From assembly GCF_022965805.1 (NCBI RefSeq), contig NC_133102.1, positions 2,736,885 through 2,800,884 on the forward strand: a DNA stretch of 64,000 nt. Direction: 5' to 3'. Source of the stretch: Primulina eburnea. Lineage: Eukaryota > Streptophyta > Magnoliopsida > Lamiales > Gesneriaceae. The notes under the pieces are model-generated. The model saw nothing but the letters and a program-made list of their open reading frames with translations, did not search any database and was not told the DNA's origin. Below, in pieces: positions 63,196-64,000 of the stretch. Each line of letters begins with the position of its first letter. The stretch's first letter is position 1. The position numbers and the translations under genes are program-made.

Positions 63196-64000
63196 ATGGC
63201 GGCGAATTTGAAAACTTACACGTTTGATGAGGTAGAGAAGCACAACAAGTTAGAGGATTGCTGGCTTATTGTCCACGGCAAGGTCTGGATCTCTTCTCTT
63301 CTCTTCTCTTCTCCCCGTTTGTTTGCTTGAATTTCTCTTTTGATTGAGGATCGGAGAAGTCAACGAGTGATACTCGATTGATTTTATTAAGATCTTGCGT
63401 TCCACATGTTGAATTCGAAGCTTTGATTCTGATTTCTGAAATTAATCTGCGTTTCAAGCCTCTTCGTAACGGTTGGTGTAGAATTTTCAAATCGAAAGCG
63501 AAATTTGATTTTGTATGTTCTTCATAAGTAAAGTCAACGGGTTGCAACTTCGAGTTGCTTAAATTCATGATCCCAAGACAGAATTCGGAACAATAGCTGG
63601 GCAATATATAATAGGCCTGTATTTCTCTTGTTTTCTTGGCACAAATTTGCCTGGAAATGTCGTACAATTCCAAATTTTCTTTCAACTAATAATGAATCAT
63701 CCTTATCAGGTGTATGATGTGAGCCCATTCATAGAAGAACATCCTGGAGGCGAAGAAGTCATGCTATCATCTACAGGTAAAGTTGTAATAATCCAACATC
63801 CCCATGTCCGTTTAATTTTATATGGATCACCGTCTTTGATTAATGAACTTGATTTGCTTGGGAAATCAAACACCCTCTACGAAGAAAAACTCTTCCTCTC
63901 CTCCAAAAATCATCCAAATTTGTGGTCTGTTGGCAGGAAAAGATGCAACCAGTGACTATGAAGATATTGGGCATAGTGAGTACGCCAAGGATTTGATGAA
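63196..64000 (+). CDS. CB5: Cytochrome b5 (3' end outside window)
   Basis: Three exons are visible: 63196-63282, 63710-63776 and 63937-64000 (cut by the window edge); 72 full codons plus two bases, all in phase. The sequence MAANLKTYTFDEVEKHNKLE begins a canonical heme-binding domain, with [25 protein letters not shown] split across the first intron. The two axial heme ligands are visible: His40 in HPGG and His64 in DIGHS. Cytochrome b5 carries electrons from its reductase to desaturases, hydroxylases and P450s on the ER; plant forms end in a C-terminal membrane anchor, which is not in this window. The start is the only in-frame ATG, in good context (AAAAAATGGCG). Confidence 0.95.

Overview
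This is a 64 kb piece of a eudicot plant nuclear genome. The evidence is AT-rich intergenic DNA, GT-AG introns inside plant-specific gene families (Dof, phytolongin, yellow-stripe-like, TAP46), long (TA)n tracts and many small transposons. The style of the repeats makes me lean towards an asterid such as Lamiales, but that is inference only. By reading splice sites I rebuilt most gene models; the exon lengths keep frame across every junction except in PCC1.

Layout. 1-7936 (-): most of a KDM3/JMJ25-type JmjC histone demethylase with AT-hooks, whose C-terminal end lies outside the window. 8835-11637 (-): nicotinamide mononucleotide adenylyltransferase, ten exons. 13600-14409 (-): an intronless phytolongin. 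16087-18974 (-): TAP46, the PP2A-regulatory TAP42/IGBP1 homologue. 20225-21823 (-): a KEOPS PCC1 gene with a frame-disrupted last exon. 22496-24247 (-): a tail-anchored coiled-coil protein of unknown function. 27082-27354 (+): a small acidic protein of unknown function. 32750-35541 (-): a WD40 protein of the WDR44-like plant group. 45721-47160 (+): a Dof zinc-finger transcription factor. 54288-57828 (-): retromer subunit VPS26. 58735-59575 (+): a broken yellow-stripe-like (YSL) transporter pseudogene. 63196-64000 (+): cytochrome b5, running off the right edge. These are unrelated housekeeping and regulatory genes, not a cluster or pathway.

The gene-poor part (about 36-54 kb, plus 59.6-63 kb) is dominated by repeats. 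The most striking signal is a family of 16 short elements of about 160-183 bp with palindromic subterminal GTGAGACSGTCTCAC blocks. Ten copies have perfect or near-perfect 9-bp target-site duplications (seven of them perfect 9/9), which points to a Mutator-like (MULE-type) non-autonomous family. There are two length classes, three close inverted pairs that could fold into long hairpins, and one copy nested inside another. A second group of fold-back elements, several gypsy-like LTR remnants and (TA)n tracts fill much of the rest. No tRNA, rRNA or CRISPR array was found.
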